Shown: one piece after another, positions 30,941 to 40,123 of the stretch
Layout: every line of letters begins with the position of its first letter
How positions within the stretch are numbered: the stretch's first letter is position 1
DNA from: Prorocentrum cordatum
Lineage: Eukaryota; Sar; Dinophyceae; Prorocentrales; Prorocentraceae
Direction of reading: 5' to 3'
Assembly: GCA_963575745.1 (NCBI GenBank)
Contig: CAUYUJ010009813.1
Location: 420,141-484,140, forward strand
Length of the DNA: 64,000 nucleotides
The notes under the pieces: generated by a model
Told to the model about the DNA's origin: nothing
What the model saw: only the letters and a program-made list of their open reading frames with translations
Databases searched by the model: none
Program-made: the position numbers and the translations under genes

Positions 30941-32502
30941 ATTTAGGGATTGTGGGGATCTCTCCGGATTTGCAGTGGTCTTGGGCAAGAATACGTGGGA
31001 GGGGCAATTGGGGGGGATGGTGGGCCAGCTTGGCCCCGCCCATGCGGAGCGAGGGGAGGAGAGATATATGGGGTGGTGGGGGCGGGGGCTCAGAATGGAA
31101 TGACGATATAAAGCCCGGACGGGGGCACCCCTGTCACGGAACCAAGCGCACGCGGCGCGCGATGTGTGGGCATGTTGGAAGCGTTTCGATGCTTTCCGAA
31201 CGCGGCCTCAGATCTCCTTTTCCACCCTCGCCCCCCCCCCGGGGCCGATACAGGACTTCTTAGAAGGCCGAGAAGGAAGGCCAGGAATGCCGCGAGAAGG
31301 TTCCAAGAAGCACCCAAGAGGGCCCAGTGGCAAGGGCGTCTGCAGACACAAATAGAGCCCAAGAGAATCGCCAGGGATGAACAAATAACATGCCGAAACG
31401 ACCACCAATAGCTTCCAAGAGGTACTCGTTAAAGGCTTGGATGTGCCACAGGGCGGGGTGGAGGGGCTTCGGAGGACGTCGAGATGCCCCCATCGATGTC
31501 AGAACCTTTTTGGCAACACCTATACTTACTTATCCCTTTCGAATCGTGCAATCGCTGTTCAACGTGCGCTGGGCTCTGCCCGCTTCCCATGGGGGCCTTC
31601 TTATCATTATCTTGGAGCCTTCCTGGCAGCCCTCGGGGACACGGTAACCTCAGCTCAGGGTCGCTCTTGGCATTCTCATAAAGGTCTCGGAATGGTTTGA
31701 GCTCCTCTTATCTTCCTCCTCCTCCTCCCATCTTTCCGCCAGAGTCGCTGGATCACCCCAGCTCGCGCTCGCAACCCGCCTGGGGGCTGCGTGCAGGTGG
31801 CGTGCAGGTGGCGTGCAGGTGGCGTGCAGGTGACCCGGGGGGGTGGACCTGACCTAGCGTGCAGGTGGCGTGCAGGTGGCGTGCAGGTGGCGTGCAGGTG
31901 GCGCGCAGGTGTACTCGAGCGTGCAGGTGGCGTGCAGGTGGCGTGCAGGTGGCGCGCAGGTGGCGTGCAGGTGAGCGTGCAGGTGAGCTCAGTGCAGCGT
32001 GCAGGTGGCGTGCAGGTGGCGTGCAGGTGGCGCGCAGGTGCGCGTGCAGGTGCGCGCGCAGACCGAGTGAACGCATCGCGCCGACAACATCCTCCTCCCT
32101 CCCTCCTCCCTGCTGCTCCTCCTCCTCCTCCTCCTCCTCCTCCTCCTCCCTCCTCCTCCTCCTCCTCCTCCTCCCTTCCTCCTTCTCCTCCTCCCCCCCT
32201 TCTCCTCCTACAGTCTTCCATGGGGCTCCAGGGGCCTGCGCTGTCAGACTTCGGATTCTTTTTAGATCGATGCTCTCTGAGCAGTGTCAATTTACAAAAA
32301 ACACGAACGGTGCTCACACCGTTGCTCCCCTTACCCTGCGGTCTTGCAGAGTTTCGCCCCTGTGAGATGTCTGGGCCGCGTGTCCTAGCAGAGCAGCGGG
32401 AAGGGCGACAAGCGAGAAGGGAGTCAGAAGAGGAATGTGATCGTGGGAGGAGGGCAGGATGAGGTTGGGGAGGCGGCAGGAGCACATGAACAAGATCTTG
32501 TT
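30941..32502. other. Spacer with minisatellite and (CTC)n
   Basis: No recognisable gene apart from the repeat listed separately (31,786-32,060). 32,085-32,215 is a CTC-rich microsatellite. Confidence 0.5.
31786..32060 (+). repeat. 11-bp minisatellite GTGCAGGTGGC
   Basis: About 20 copies of GTGCAGGTGGC with small interruptions (ACTCGA, GAGCTCAGTGCA). The unit is GC-rich and each copy holds CAGGTG. Confidence 0.9.
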
Positions 32503-34068
32503 TCACTTCGCAGAAGTGGGCCCCTTCTTGGGCTGCCCAGGGTTAAACTTAGAACTGAGCCCAGCCAACAACTCAGTTGTGAACGCTAGCGTTCCTGGAG
32601 ATGGGCGGCCTGTGCCGCCCTCTCGAGACCGGGCGCAGAGCTTCTTGCTCGCCGCCATTGCATTGATCAGTGGCATCGCGGCTGCGCCATACACAGTTGA
32701 GGGGACGTACGAGCAAGCAGCATGGCGCAACGAGTCCGAAGGGAGGTACTTAGCAAGGTACCCTGGGTTCACGCCTTTCAAAGCCAAGCGCTCTGCATCG
32801 GAAATGAATCGGAACACCCGACGTTGCGGCCCAGGCAAATGCAAGTCATCTGTGCTAAGCAAGAACACATGTTTGTGATCGAGAGACGAGCGAAGCGTAC
32901 CATCCTTGCCGAGCATCATGCTCTTGCGGTCCAAATTGACTGCGGCCACCATGGTAGTAGACCGCATCTGGGGATCCTCACGGACCAAGGACTTGATGTG
33001 GCGCTCGTAGTCCAGCAGGTTGTCTCGCATGCAGCGGGAAAGGATGTCCTTGCGATTGATGTTGCCCTCGGCTGGATCGAGGAAGTCGTAGAGACGGCCG
33101 CAGCAGCTGGGGGGCAACACGTTGGGCATAACCCCAGCGTGGTTCTTCTTCATGCACCGCAAGAAAGAGATGGCGTCTGGTTGGGGCAAGCCGTAATCTT
33201 GCGCCTTCAGCTCCACGATGTCCCAGTGGAACCCCGGGGCGTGTTTGGCGCAGAGCTCCATCACTTTCGGCAAGAAGGGCTCGCGCCTACCATGGGGTGT
33301 CATTGTCTCTATGGGGTGGGCAACTATGGCGGCGTGCAGCTCGCCACTGTTGATCATGTGCATGATGTACTGAAAGAATTTTGCGTACTCGTGCATGTCG
33401 TACGAGGTTATGCTTCGCCCGCCAGAGGCGCAGAGGGCCCAGGTAGGCACTGGTGGTTTGCCAACAACTATGTCGGCACCGTCGAACTCCGAGATCCCCT
33501 TATTGAGCACGCTACCTTTGACACGGCCGAAACAGGGAGCTGTCGAGAATGCGTGCTCGCGGACCAGCTTCTTGACCAACTTTGCGTGGTGCACGTCGGT
33601 GTAGCACGTGTTGACGCTCTCGACCACCAGGCCAGCAGCTTCGAAGACAGGCGCAGTCTCCACGATGCCGCCACAGGGAAATGCGATCCTGATGGGCCCA
33701 ATTTCAAGAGGGTGCGAGCGAGCGAACAGCTGGTCGATGTATTTCTTGGCAGGGAAATATTCCGCCGAACTGCTCAGCTCCTGCTGTGACGGAGTCGATG
33801 CTGGCGAGGATGTGTCTGGCGAGAAAGTTGCTGGCGAGGAAGTTGCTGGCGAGCATTGTAGTACCTCTTTTGGCGGGGTCCTGGTACCGCAGTCGGCCTC
33901 GCTGTCTGAGAAGATTTCCCGGGCGCGCTTTATGACGAAGTCGAGGGTGAAAGGGTCCACCGTGGGCATGGACGGCGTGTCCACTCTCGGTCTCTTAGTC
34001 GCCTGGTCAATCAAAGCCATCAGAGACCCTTCTGCTGGCATGCGCTTGGCTCTGGCAGCGGCGTCCAT
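32503..34068 (-). CDS. Catalytically dead C5-methyltransferase paralogue (pseudoenzyme)
   Basis: 521 residues from ATG 34,066-34,068 (the frame is open further up, but a leader relic ends about 50 nt before this ATG). Collinear with the methyltransferase at 25.7-27.3 kb over the whole catalytic domain, with shared stretches such as APVFEAAGL, FHWDIV, DYGLPQ, LDPAE, MRDNLLDYER and FLLSTDDLH. Every catalytic motif is changed: the PPC nucleophile is PPV (Val207); ENV is Ala-His-Pro (250-252); QSRTR is QPDAI (296-300); GN of the last motif is Cys-Ser. Motif I is partly kept (AFPCGGIVETAPVFEAAGL). No stop or frameshift occurs in 1.56 kb. A non-catalytic role such as partner, DNA binder or regulator is inferred from the open frame. 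A young pseudogene that has only lost motifs is less likely. Confidence 0.85.
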   Translation of the reverse strand: MDAAARAKRMPAEGSLMALIDQATKRPRVDTPSMPTVDPFTLDFVIKRAREIFSDSEADCGTRTPPKEVLQCSPATSSPATFSPDTSSPASTPSQQELSSSAEYFPAKKYIDQLFARSHPLEIGPIRIAFPCGGIVETAPVFEAAGLVVESVNTCYTDVHHAKLVKKLVREHAFSTAPCFGRVKGSVLNKGISEFDGADIVVGKPPVPTWALCASGGRSITSYDMHEYAKFFQYIMHMINSGELHAAIVAHPIETMTPHGRREPFLPKVMELCAKHAPGFHWDIVELKAQDYGLPQPDAISFLRCMKKNHAGVMPNVLPPSCCGRLYDFLDPAEGNINRKDILSRCMRDNLLDYERHIKSLVREDPQMRSTTMVAAVNLDRKSMMLGKDGTLRSSLDHKHVFLLSTDDLHLPGPQRRVFRFISDAERLALKGVNPGYLAKYLPSDSLRHAACSYVPSTVYGAAAMPLINAMAASKKLCARSREGGTGRPSPGTLAFTTELLAGLSSKFNPGQPKKGPTSAK

Positions 34069-34116
34069 GGACGCGATGCGCCAGAAGTGATTCCGAAGAA
34101 AGACGCCTGAAACGTT

Positions 34117-34136
34117 TTTGAGCCAAAATGGCTCAC
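34117..34136 (-). other. Spliced-leader relic upstream of the inactive methyltransferase
   Basis: Minus strand reads GAGCCATTTTGGCTCAAA; 16 of 18 positions match the leader's TAGCCATTTTGGCTCAAG. The best relic in the window. Confidence 0.75.
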
Positions 34137-34867
34137 ATTTCGGATTGATGTGTTGATGATTGTCACGCAGGAGGGGTGGAGTAGGAAGAGACAGAGAACG
34201 ATGGGGGTGGCCAAGCGTTTCGTAGCACGGCGGGCAGAGGCAGGTCAATGGTTCCCAAACAGTCCCCAGGGCAGGGGTTGGACGCAGGACACTTCGGGCC
34301 CAGGTTCTCCAGCCATTGCCCCCCGTCGCGCACGAGCAAAGGACCCTGGCCTCCGAGGTGTCAGCGAAGAGGGCGGAGGATAATATTTTGACAAAGACGT
34401 GGAGGAGAATGCGGATAGAGACGGGGGGAAGAAGGAGGAGGAGGAGGAGGAATAGGAGGAAAAGGAGGAGGCGGACCAGGACGAGGAAGAGGGGGAGGAG
34501 ACTCAGGAGGAGGACCCACAGGATGAGGAGCGCACCATGTTTTACTCTTGCATTTCTCTAGCTGCGCTAGGCGTCTACTGGCCAGGGGCGGCAGAGGCGA
34601 GGGGCGCGTGATGGAACTTGGTTGAAACCACGTTCTCTCCCCAATACGGCATTGACCCAACGCCTCTTTGCGAGTCCCCTCGCGCAGCAGCGGGCGCCGC
34701 AGCGCGCTGGCTTGGCTAAGCAGAAAGAAGGTGCGTACATTTCAAGATGCCTGGCCCTGCGTGGCCACGAGGTCTCCTCGTGCAGCATTAAAATGACTTG
34801 CCAAAATGGCATCGTCGCGCGCGGCTGAAAGAAAAAAACTGCTCGCACTAAAACTGCTAGAGCTCGA
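34137..34867. other. Spacer
   Basis: GAGGAG-rich tract at 34,430-34,540. No gene recognised. Confidence 0.5.
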
Positions 34868-37044
34868 CTAGAGCTCGAGAAGGTACTCCTGGAGCCTCTT
34901 CCAGACAACCTGGGGCTCATACGTGTTCCACACAAACTTCTTATCATAGCGCGAGCCTGCCTCTGGCTTCACACGCCACAGGTGCTTCTCGTGGGAGCAG
35001 TGCACAGTGGCCCCGCGGAAAGAGATCGGATCGAAGTACCCAGTCCCAGGATAGCGAGGTGCTGCCTTGGCAATCGTCTTGCCCCCGAAAGAGTTCTTGG
35101 CCTTAGCCTTGACCACGGGGCTCGCCTTGCCCTTGGCCTTCGCCTTGCCTTTCGGCTTCGGCATCGGCGGCGGCGAAGGAGTTCCGGGGGCCAACGTGGC
35201 GAGCTTCTTGGCAGGAGTTGCGCCCGAAGGCGCCGCGGCGGCCGGGCGCTTCATCACGCCCTTGGGGGCAGGGTTGAGCTTGGAGCTGATGCCATTCAAC
35301 ATGTCATCCACCTTGGCAGACGCGGCCTCGCTTCCGCCAGCAGAGACCTGGAAGGGCACCAATGCCAGGCACTCTTGCCCTGGAAGCGGCGGCGGCGGCG
35401 CAGGCGTCGCAGGCGGCGCAGGCGGCAGCGGCGCAATCGCCAGCTGCTGCGGCGCTGATCCTGGGTCGAGGCCCCCAGGCGCGGCAGCGGCGGGCGCAAG
35501 CTGCAGCGAGGGCGCCTGCACAGGGGGCGCCTTGCCACTGGGCGGCGAAGTCCACGCCGTCGCCACCTGCGAAGCTGCAGCATGTCCCAGCTCAGCACCT
35601 TGGAGGGAGGATTGAACAGGCAGGCAGGCAGGCAGGCAGGAGGAGGAAGAGGAGGAGGAGGAGGAGAAGGAGGAAGAGGAGGAGGAGGAGGAGGAGGAGC
35701 TGCAGCAGCAGCAGGATCAGGAGGATGAGGAGCAGGAGCAGGAGCAAGGAGGAGGAGGAGGAGGAGGGCGGGGAGAAGGAGGAGGAGGAGGAGGAGGAGG
35801 AGGAGGAGGAGGAGAGGAGAAGGAGAGGAAAGGGGATGAGGAGCTCAGGAGGAGGAGGAGGAGGAGGAGAGAGGAGGGAGGAGGAGGAGGAGGAGGAGGG
35901 GAGTAGGAGGACTCCTTCGTCGTCCGTCGTCGTCGTTCTCCTCCTCCTCCTCCTCCTCCTCCTCCTCCTCCTCCTCCTCCTTCCTCCTCCTCCTCCTCCT
36001 CCCTCATCCTCCCCCTTCCTCCTCCTCCTCCTTCTTCTCCTCCTCCTCCTCCTCCTCCTCCTCATCCACGCATTTCGAACCCTCGGCACTGCGCCGAGCC
36101 CCAGCGCTGCCCACGGGCACGACCATCTGCTGGGCGGGCGCGTTGGCGTCCATCAAGGGAAGCGAGTGGCCCACGACGGCCGGGCAAGACCGTGCCCGAG
36201 GCACTGCCAGTGCGCCTCGGCGGGGTGGCGGGGCCCTGACGGCAACGAGGCCGTTCGTGATCCGACGCGGCATGGAATTCTTCATCATCTCGATCAGCTC
36301 CGGGCGAAGATCCTCTGGCGGGTCGACGGGAGGGGCTGCGAGATACAGCAGGTTGAACAAGGTAGAATCAGTGCTGACCAACTCCTCTGGGCTTTCAGGG
36401 TAGTTGAGGATCAACTGCTCGTGGGCGGGCACGTTGCGACGGATGGTGAACAGGCCCGCCTTGATGGAGTCTCTCCACCAGATGGCGTTCGTCATGCTGT
36501 GGTCCCCCTGCGCCCACTGACCTACGGCGCCGAACTTTGCGATGGTGTGTTCTGATGGGAAGAACAAGCGCAGCGAGGTCATCTTGCTGATGATGACGCC
36601 GACCGCCTGGTCAGGCGATCCTCGCAGCGCCTGCCACTCGGCTTCGATGAAGTACCTTTCTGGGTAGTCCAAGGTCTGCTTCTTGTCCATTGGCAGGATG
36701 GCAGGGGTCTCGGCCGTCCCGGAGACGTCGGCCTTGCTGTTGACTGCCTCGACGATGGCGGCCCTGTCGATTTCAACGAAGGGGCAGATCTCTGTTGCGT
36801 TCATGGCTTCCACCACGTCCATAGCAGCCTCCAAAGATATGCTAGAACCAAGAGCATCCAACTGGCGCAGAATAGCATTGCAAGCGTTCCTCGAGATGTA
36901 TGAGTGCTTGTCGCTGAAAGGCTCGATACCTCCATTGGCGAGGTTGCAACTGATGAACTGGATCCTGGATTTTGCGAAAGCCAGAAACAAGTTGGTGCGC
37001 TTGGCAACTGGAGTGGCCGACATCTCGCTTGGATCGCAGTTCAC
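34868..37044 (-). CDS. Two-part protein of the TIR element, KRPA-rich C-terminal part
   Basis: Function unknown. The upstream part (37,044 to about 36,075) encodes about 320 residues including QTLDYPERYFIEAEWQAL, LRLFFPSEHTIAKFG and HSMTNAIWWRDS. The downstream part (about 35,575-34,868) is Ala/Pro-rich, then MKRPAAAAP and PKGKAKAKGK basic patches. It ends in a compact module: HCSHEKHLWRVKPEAGSRYD then KKFVWNTYEPQVVWKRL. That module and the KRPA tract resemble proteins that recur with dinoflagellate transposons; I infer nucleic-acid binding. The two parts are separated by a 0.5-kb GGA/CTC microsatellite that I take as an intron; CTTCGCAG before GTGGCGACG at about 35,569 is a fair acceptor. 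A leader relic is 35 nt upstream of the start. Confidence 0.6.
35590..36068. repeat. GGA/CTC microsatellite, probable intron
   Basis: 35,620-35,900 is (GGA)n and 35,938-36,063 is (CTC)n on the plus strand, so the interval is self-complementary. It lies exactly between the two coherent coding parts of the KRPA gene. Confidence 0.7.
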
Positions 37045-37077
37045 GTGGACGAGCAGTGAACAAAATTGGCAAAGAAG

Positions 37078-37099
37078 TCTGAGCCAAAAAAGGAACGGT
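37078..37099 (-). other. Spliced-leader relic upstream of the KRPA gene
   Basis: Minus strand reads CACCGTTCCTTTTTTGGCTC followed by AGAC, matching the leader with one or two small indels. Confidence 0.5.
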
Positions 37100-37624
37100 G
37101 CGAAGATGGCGAGGGCGATGATGGAACAATCGCACTGGGATCCTGCGCTAGGTCGCTGCTCATGCTCCTGGGGTCCCGAGGTCCAAGGGTCCTGGGCTTG
37201 GGCTTTGTCTTCCTATGGAAGAGGCAGGCCTGGTGCTACGTGCTTCCTTTCCTCCTCCTTCACGTCCTTCTCCTCATCTTCGTCCACCTCCTCCTCCTCC
37301 TCCTCCTCCTTCTCCCCCCCCTCCTCCCCCTCCTCCTCCTCATCATCCTCATCCTTCTCCTCATCCTCCTGCTATTCCTCCTCCTCCTCCTCTTCATCCT
37401 CCCAAGCAGGTGCTTCAAACTGTGGGTGCTCAAAGAGCCAGCTGGGGAGAAGTGGATCGCCCCCGTTGTAACAAATATTGCTGGGCCTTATGATCTGAGG
37501 GCTTGCTGCGGCGCTCGAGAGGGGCCCCGCGATTTGAAAACACGGGACGAGGGGGGCGTAGGCAGGTCACAACGGTCTGAGGAATTGGATTGGATATGAG
37601 ACTTGGTCTGGTTAGGGGAGAGGA

Positions 37625-37655
<31 letters not shown>

Positions 37656-38069
37656 GAGGAGGAGGAGAAGAAGGAGGAGGAGGAGAAAAGGGGAGGATGA
37701 GGAGGAGGAGGAGGAGGAGGAGGAGGAGCAGGAGGAGCTCAGGAGGAGGAGGAGGAGAAGGAGGAGGAGGAGTGGGAGAAGGAGGAGGAATAGGTTGCGG
37801 TAGCAGCAACAGCATGGACTCACACCATTTCACTGTATCGCTTTCTGGATGCACTGATCACGCAAAAGGTTACGGCGGCAAACCACACGCCGCCGAAGGC
37901 TATGAGATTGCGTATACACACATATGGACATAGCCAGGCGTGATTCGAGAGCATCTGAGGGAAACTGGACTGAAAAAAAAAACACTCGGCTGCAACAGCG
38001 ACAGAATGCTCCTAGTGGATCTGACTGGGAGCCTAAGCTGACGGCCTTCGCGCAACTTCAAGTGTCTAC
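37100..38069. other. Spacer with CTC and GGA microsatellites
   Basis: (CTC)n-like at 37,250-37,410 and (GGA)n at 37,618-37,795. I see no gene in the rest. Confidence 0.5.
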
Positions 38070-38074
38070 TCACC

Positions 38075-39384
38075 TGGCAGAGGCGTTCGCACCCCTTGAA
38101 GGCCCTCTGGTTGATTTGTCCTGGGAGCTGCTCGACGCCTCAGACCTGCTCGCGACCTGCAGCCGGGGCCTCTGCAGCTTGGGCCTCCTCGAGCTTCTCC
38201 TCCTCCTCCTCCTCCTCGAGCATCTCCTCCTCCTCCTCGAGCATCTCCCTGATGCAATTGATCTGGCCCTTCAGCACGTCGATGGTGGGCCCGGCCTGCT
38301 GCAAGGCCAACTCGGCATCCTTGATGGCAGCAGCAGCGCAATCGGCATCCTCCAGGGCGAGGTTCAGGTTGGCCACGACCGAGGCGATGAGAGGTTTCAT
38401 TCCCTGCGCCGAGCTCTGCCACAGGCGCGCAATGGATCTGAACCCCATGATCCAGACTACCCCGGACCCTCTCGGAAGGACATCTGAAAACTAGCTCCAA
38501 GGGAAAGGCCAAGGGAAAGGGGGGATGGGCCAGGTCTCCATTGCGTGCTCTGTTGGCGGGGCTGGCACCTGAGCCTTGGAGACGAGCAGTGCGGGCAGCA
38601 TGTCTTTCACCGACTTCTCGCCAGCTTCCATAATCAAGACGTCGAGCTCCTCAGACTTCCCGTCGCAGGACTTGACGAGCTTGTCGATTTTCTTCACTAC
38701 GCCCGGCTTGGGCTTCACGATCTTCGGGCCTGTCGGCAACTGCTCCGCGGCCTGACTCTGGCCGCCGTTCTCCTGCTTCTTCCCGCGCCCCTTCTTCCCC
38801 TTGGGCTGCGCCTCGCCCTGCTGGTCAGCCTTGCGCTTCGACCCCTTGATCGTCGAGTCTTGGGAAGTACTGATCTCTTCCGTCCTCCTCTTCTCGGTTC
38901 TCTGCAGGCTCTTGCTCTGGATGGCGCTGTCCTCGTAAACCGTGACCTGCCGAGTCGGGTGGATGATCGACCTCGCATTCTTGATGATGTTCTTCGCCTG
39001 GTCCTCCCGCCCCTTGTATTTCGTGAACAGCTCTGCCTCGTCCATCCACCCTTCGCAGTTGCCGCCGAACTCGTCGATGTTCGAGAGGATGTTGTGCTCT
39101 TGCACGACCTGCCTCACTGCTTTCTTCCAATCCTCCCCAGAGAGCGTGTTGAGCATCTCGACATGGGCTGTCTTGACGTCCGACGGAAGTTTGTTCCAAT
39201 TCTCCGCGAGGTCTGGGTCGGACGTCTTCAAGCGGTTCACCTTGCCACGGAGACTGTTGCAGTCACTGCACCTCCAGGTAGGCTCTCCACTGGCGAGCGC
39301 ACCTGCTCGCTTGAGCTCCGCACACGGCATGTCCCTCTTGCAGGTCATGCAGGGGAGGCACTCAACAGCCGCAGCAGCAGCCAT
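38075..39384 (-). CDS. Zinc-finger and coiled-coil protein of the TIR element
   Basis: Function unknown. From ATG 39,384 the protein begins MAAAAAVECLPCMTCKRDMP and reads on to WRCSDCNSLRGK. Paired CxxC motifs with about 25 residues between suggest a treble-clef or Stc1-like zinc finger. Residues 50-150 are helical and charged. Then comes a basic KRKADQQG / KGKKGRGKKQ stretch and a Lys-rich C-terminal helix. The frame stops at 38,491, but TTTTCAG before ATGTCC at about 38,484 is a good acceptor. The next frame (38,448-38,140) gives a long helix rich in Ala/Glu (MLEEEEEMLEEEEEEEKLEE), a probable coiled coil. CAG then GTGAGT at about 38,075 is a strong donor, so a further exon may exist. Exon joins are inferred. 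Confidence 0.55.
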
Positions 39385-39450
39385 GGTGATGCGAGGATGC
39401 AAATCGGGTTCGCCCGAACAGGAGACTTGCCACAACCACAGGCCCGAAAT

Positions 39451-39474
39451 TTGAGCCAAAAACAGCTGCGGCGG
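39451..39474 (-). other. Spliced-leader relic upstream of the zinc-finger gene
   Basis: Minus strand reads CCGCAGCTGTTTTTGGCTCA; all but three or four positions match the leader CCGTAGCCATTTTGGCTCAA once one extra T is allowed. It lies about 65 nt before the ATG. Confidence 0.65.
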
Positions 39475-39785
39475 AGGGGAGGACGGGGAGGAGGAGGAGG
39501 ACTCTGGAAATGGGGGAGGACGGTGCCCCCCCCCCCGGGTGGAAGACAGAGTGGGTTCTGGACACGGCCCACAGCGTTAAGGACGACATTCGGGTTGGCC
39601 TTGTGACAATTGCTCGCCAGCCCTTGTGACCGAGGGCAGCCCCTGCGCGCCGCGCCCTTCCCCCTAGGTAGCGGAGCCTCTGCAACGCAACGCAACACAG
39701 CGAAACGCAACGCAAAGCAAACGCAACTTGCGGCAACGCAACGCAACGCAACACAGCGCACGTGTAGTTTAATTCGGCACGATCT
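39475..39785. other. Spacer with AACGC-type simple repeat
   Basis: GCAACGCAAC tandem at about 39,684-39,755. No gene. Confidence 0.7.
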
Positions 39786-40090
39786 GCTTTTCATAACTTT
39801 TCGTAACTGATCGTAACTTTTCGTAAGTGATTTGTAACTTTCGTAAGTGATTTGTAACTTTTCGTAACTCAACTTAACTTTCGCTAAGTGATTTCTATTT
39901 TTGCACATCCGAATTATGACTAGTTAAGTTGAGTTAGCCCAAATCACTTATATGTCGGCGCAAGCGCTTATGAGTGGATATACATCCACGCTAACCTACT
40001 TACCAGTTAGGTTCCACTTGCAAGTGGTTGCGCGCTTATAACCCAGCTTGCAACTAGGGTTGGCGGCTTATGACTCGGGTTACAACTGAG
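39786..40090 (+). repeat. Right subterminal repeats
   Basis: TAACTTTTCGTAACT/GTAAGTGATTTG repeats to about 39,900. CTTATAACC-, CAAGTGG- and GGTTATAAG-type motifs follow up to the TIR. They match the left end in composition and partly in sequence, and the stretch is strikingly AT-rich. Confidence 0.75.
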
Positions 40091-40123
40091 GTTATAAGTA
40101 CGCAACCCCAAAAGCAATGGAAG
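40091..40123 (-). repeat. Right TIR of the nested element
   Basis: GTTATAAGTACGCAACCCC, ending CAATGGAAG; reverse complement of 23,906-23,938 at 28 of 33 positions. Confidence 0.9.

Larger units (their letters stand above)
23906..40123. mobile_element. 16,218-bp TIR element nested in the Helitron, carrying methyltransferase genes
   Basis: The ends are 33-bp inverted repeats (28 of 33 matching), starting CTTCCATTG. They cut the Helitron frame between TTAM and the segment ending GAQGLRNLFAVIPLHC. TG lies on both outer sides and could be a 2-bp target duplication. Both ends also carry related subterminal TAACTTTTCGTAAG-type and CTTATAAC motifs. Inside are five minus-strand coding units (methyltransferase, transposase-like gene, inactive methyltransferase, KRPA-rich protein, zinc-finger/coiled-coil protein), separated by purine/pyrimidine microsatellites. 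The superfamily is not settled: the ends are not CACTA, although the transposase-like gene is faintly reminiscent of that group. Confidence 0.85.

Noticed and set aside
34868-36555. 397-residue plus-strand frame over the KRPA gene
   Set aside because: Antisense reading through the GGA microsatellite; the minus strand carries the conserved-looking sequence and leader relic.
23906-40123. The insertion as a simple assembly join of two contigs
   Set aside because: Matching 33-bp inverted ends and related subterminal repeats at exactly the two break points are not expected from misassembly, although only long reads can settle it.
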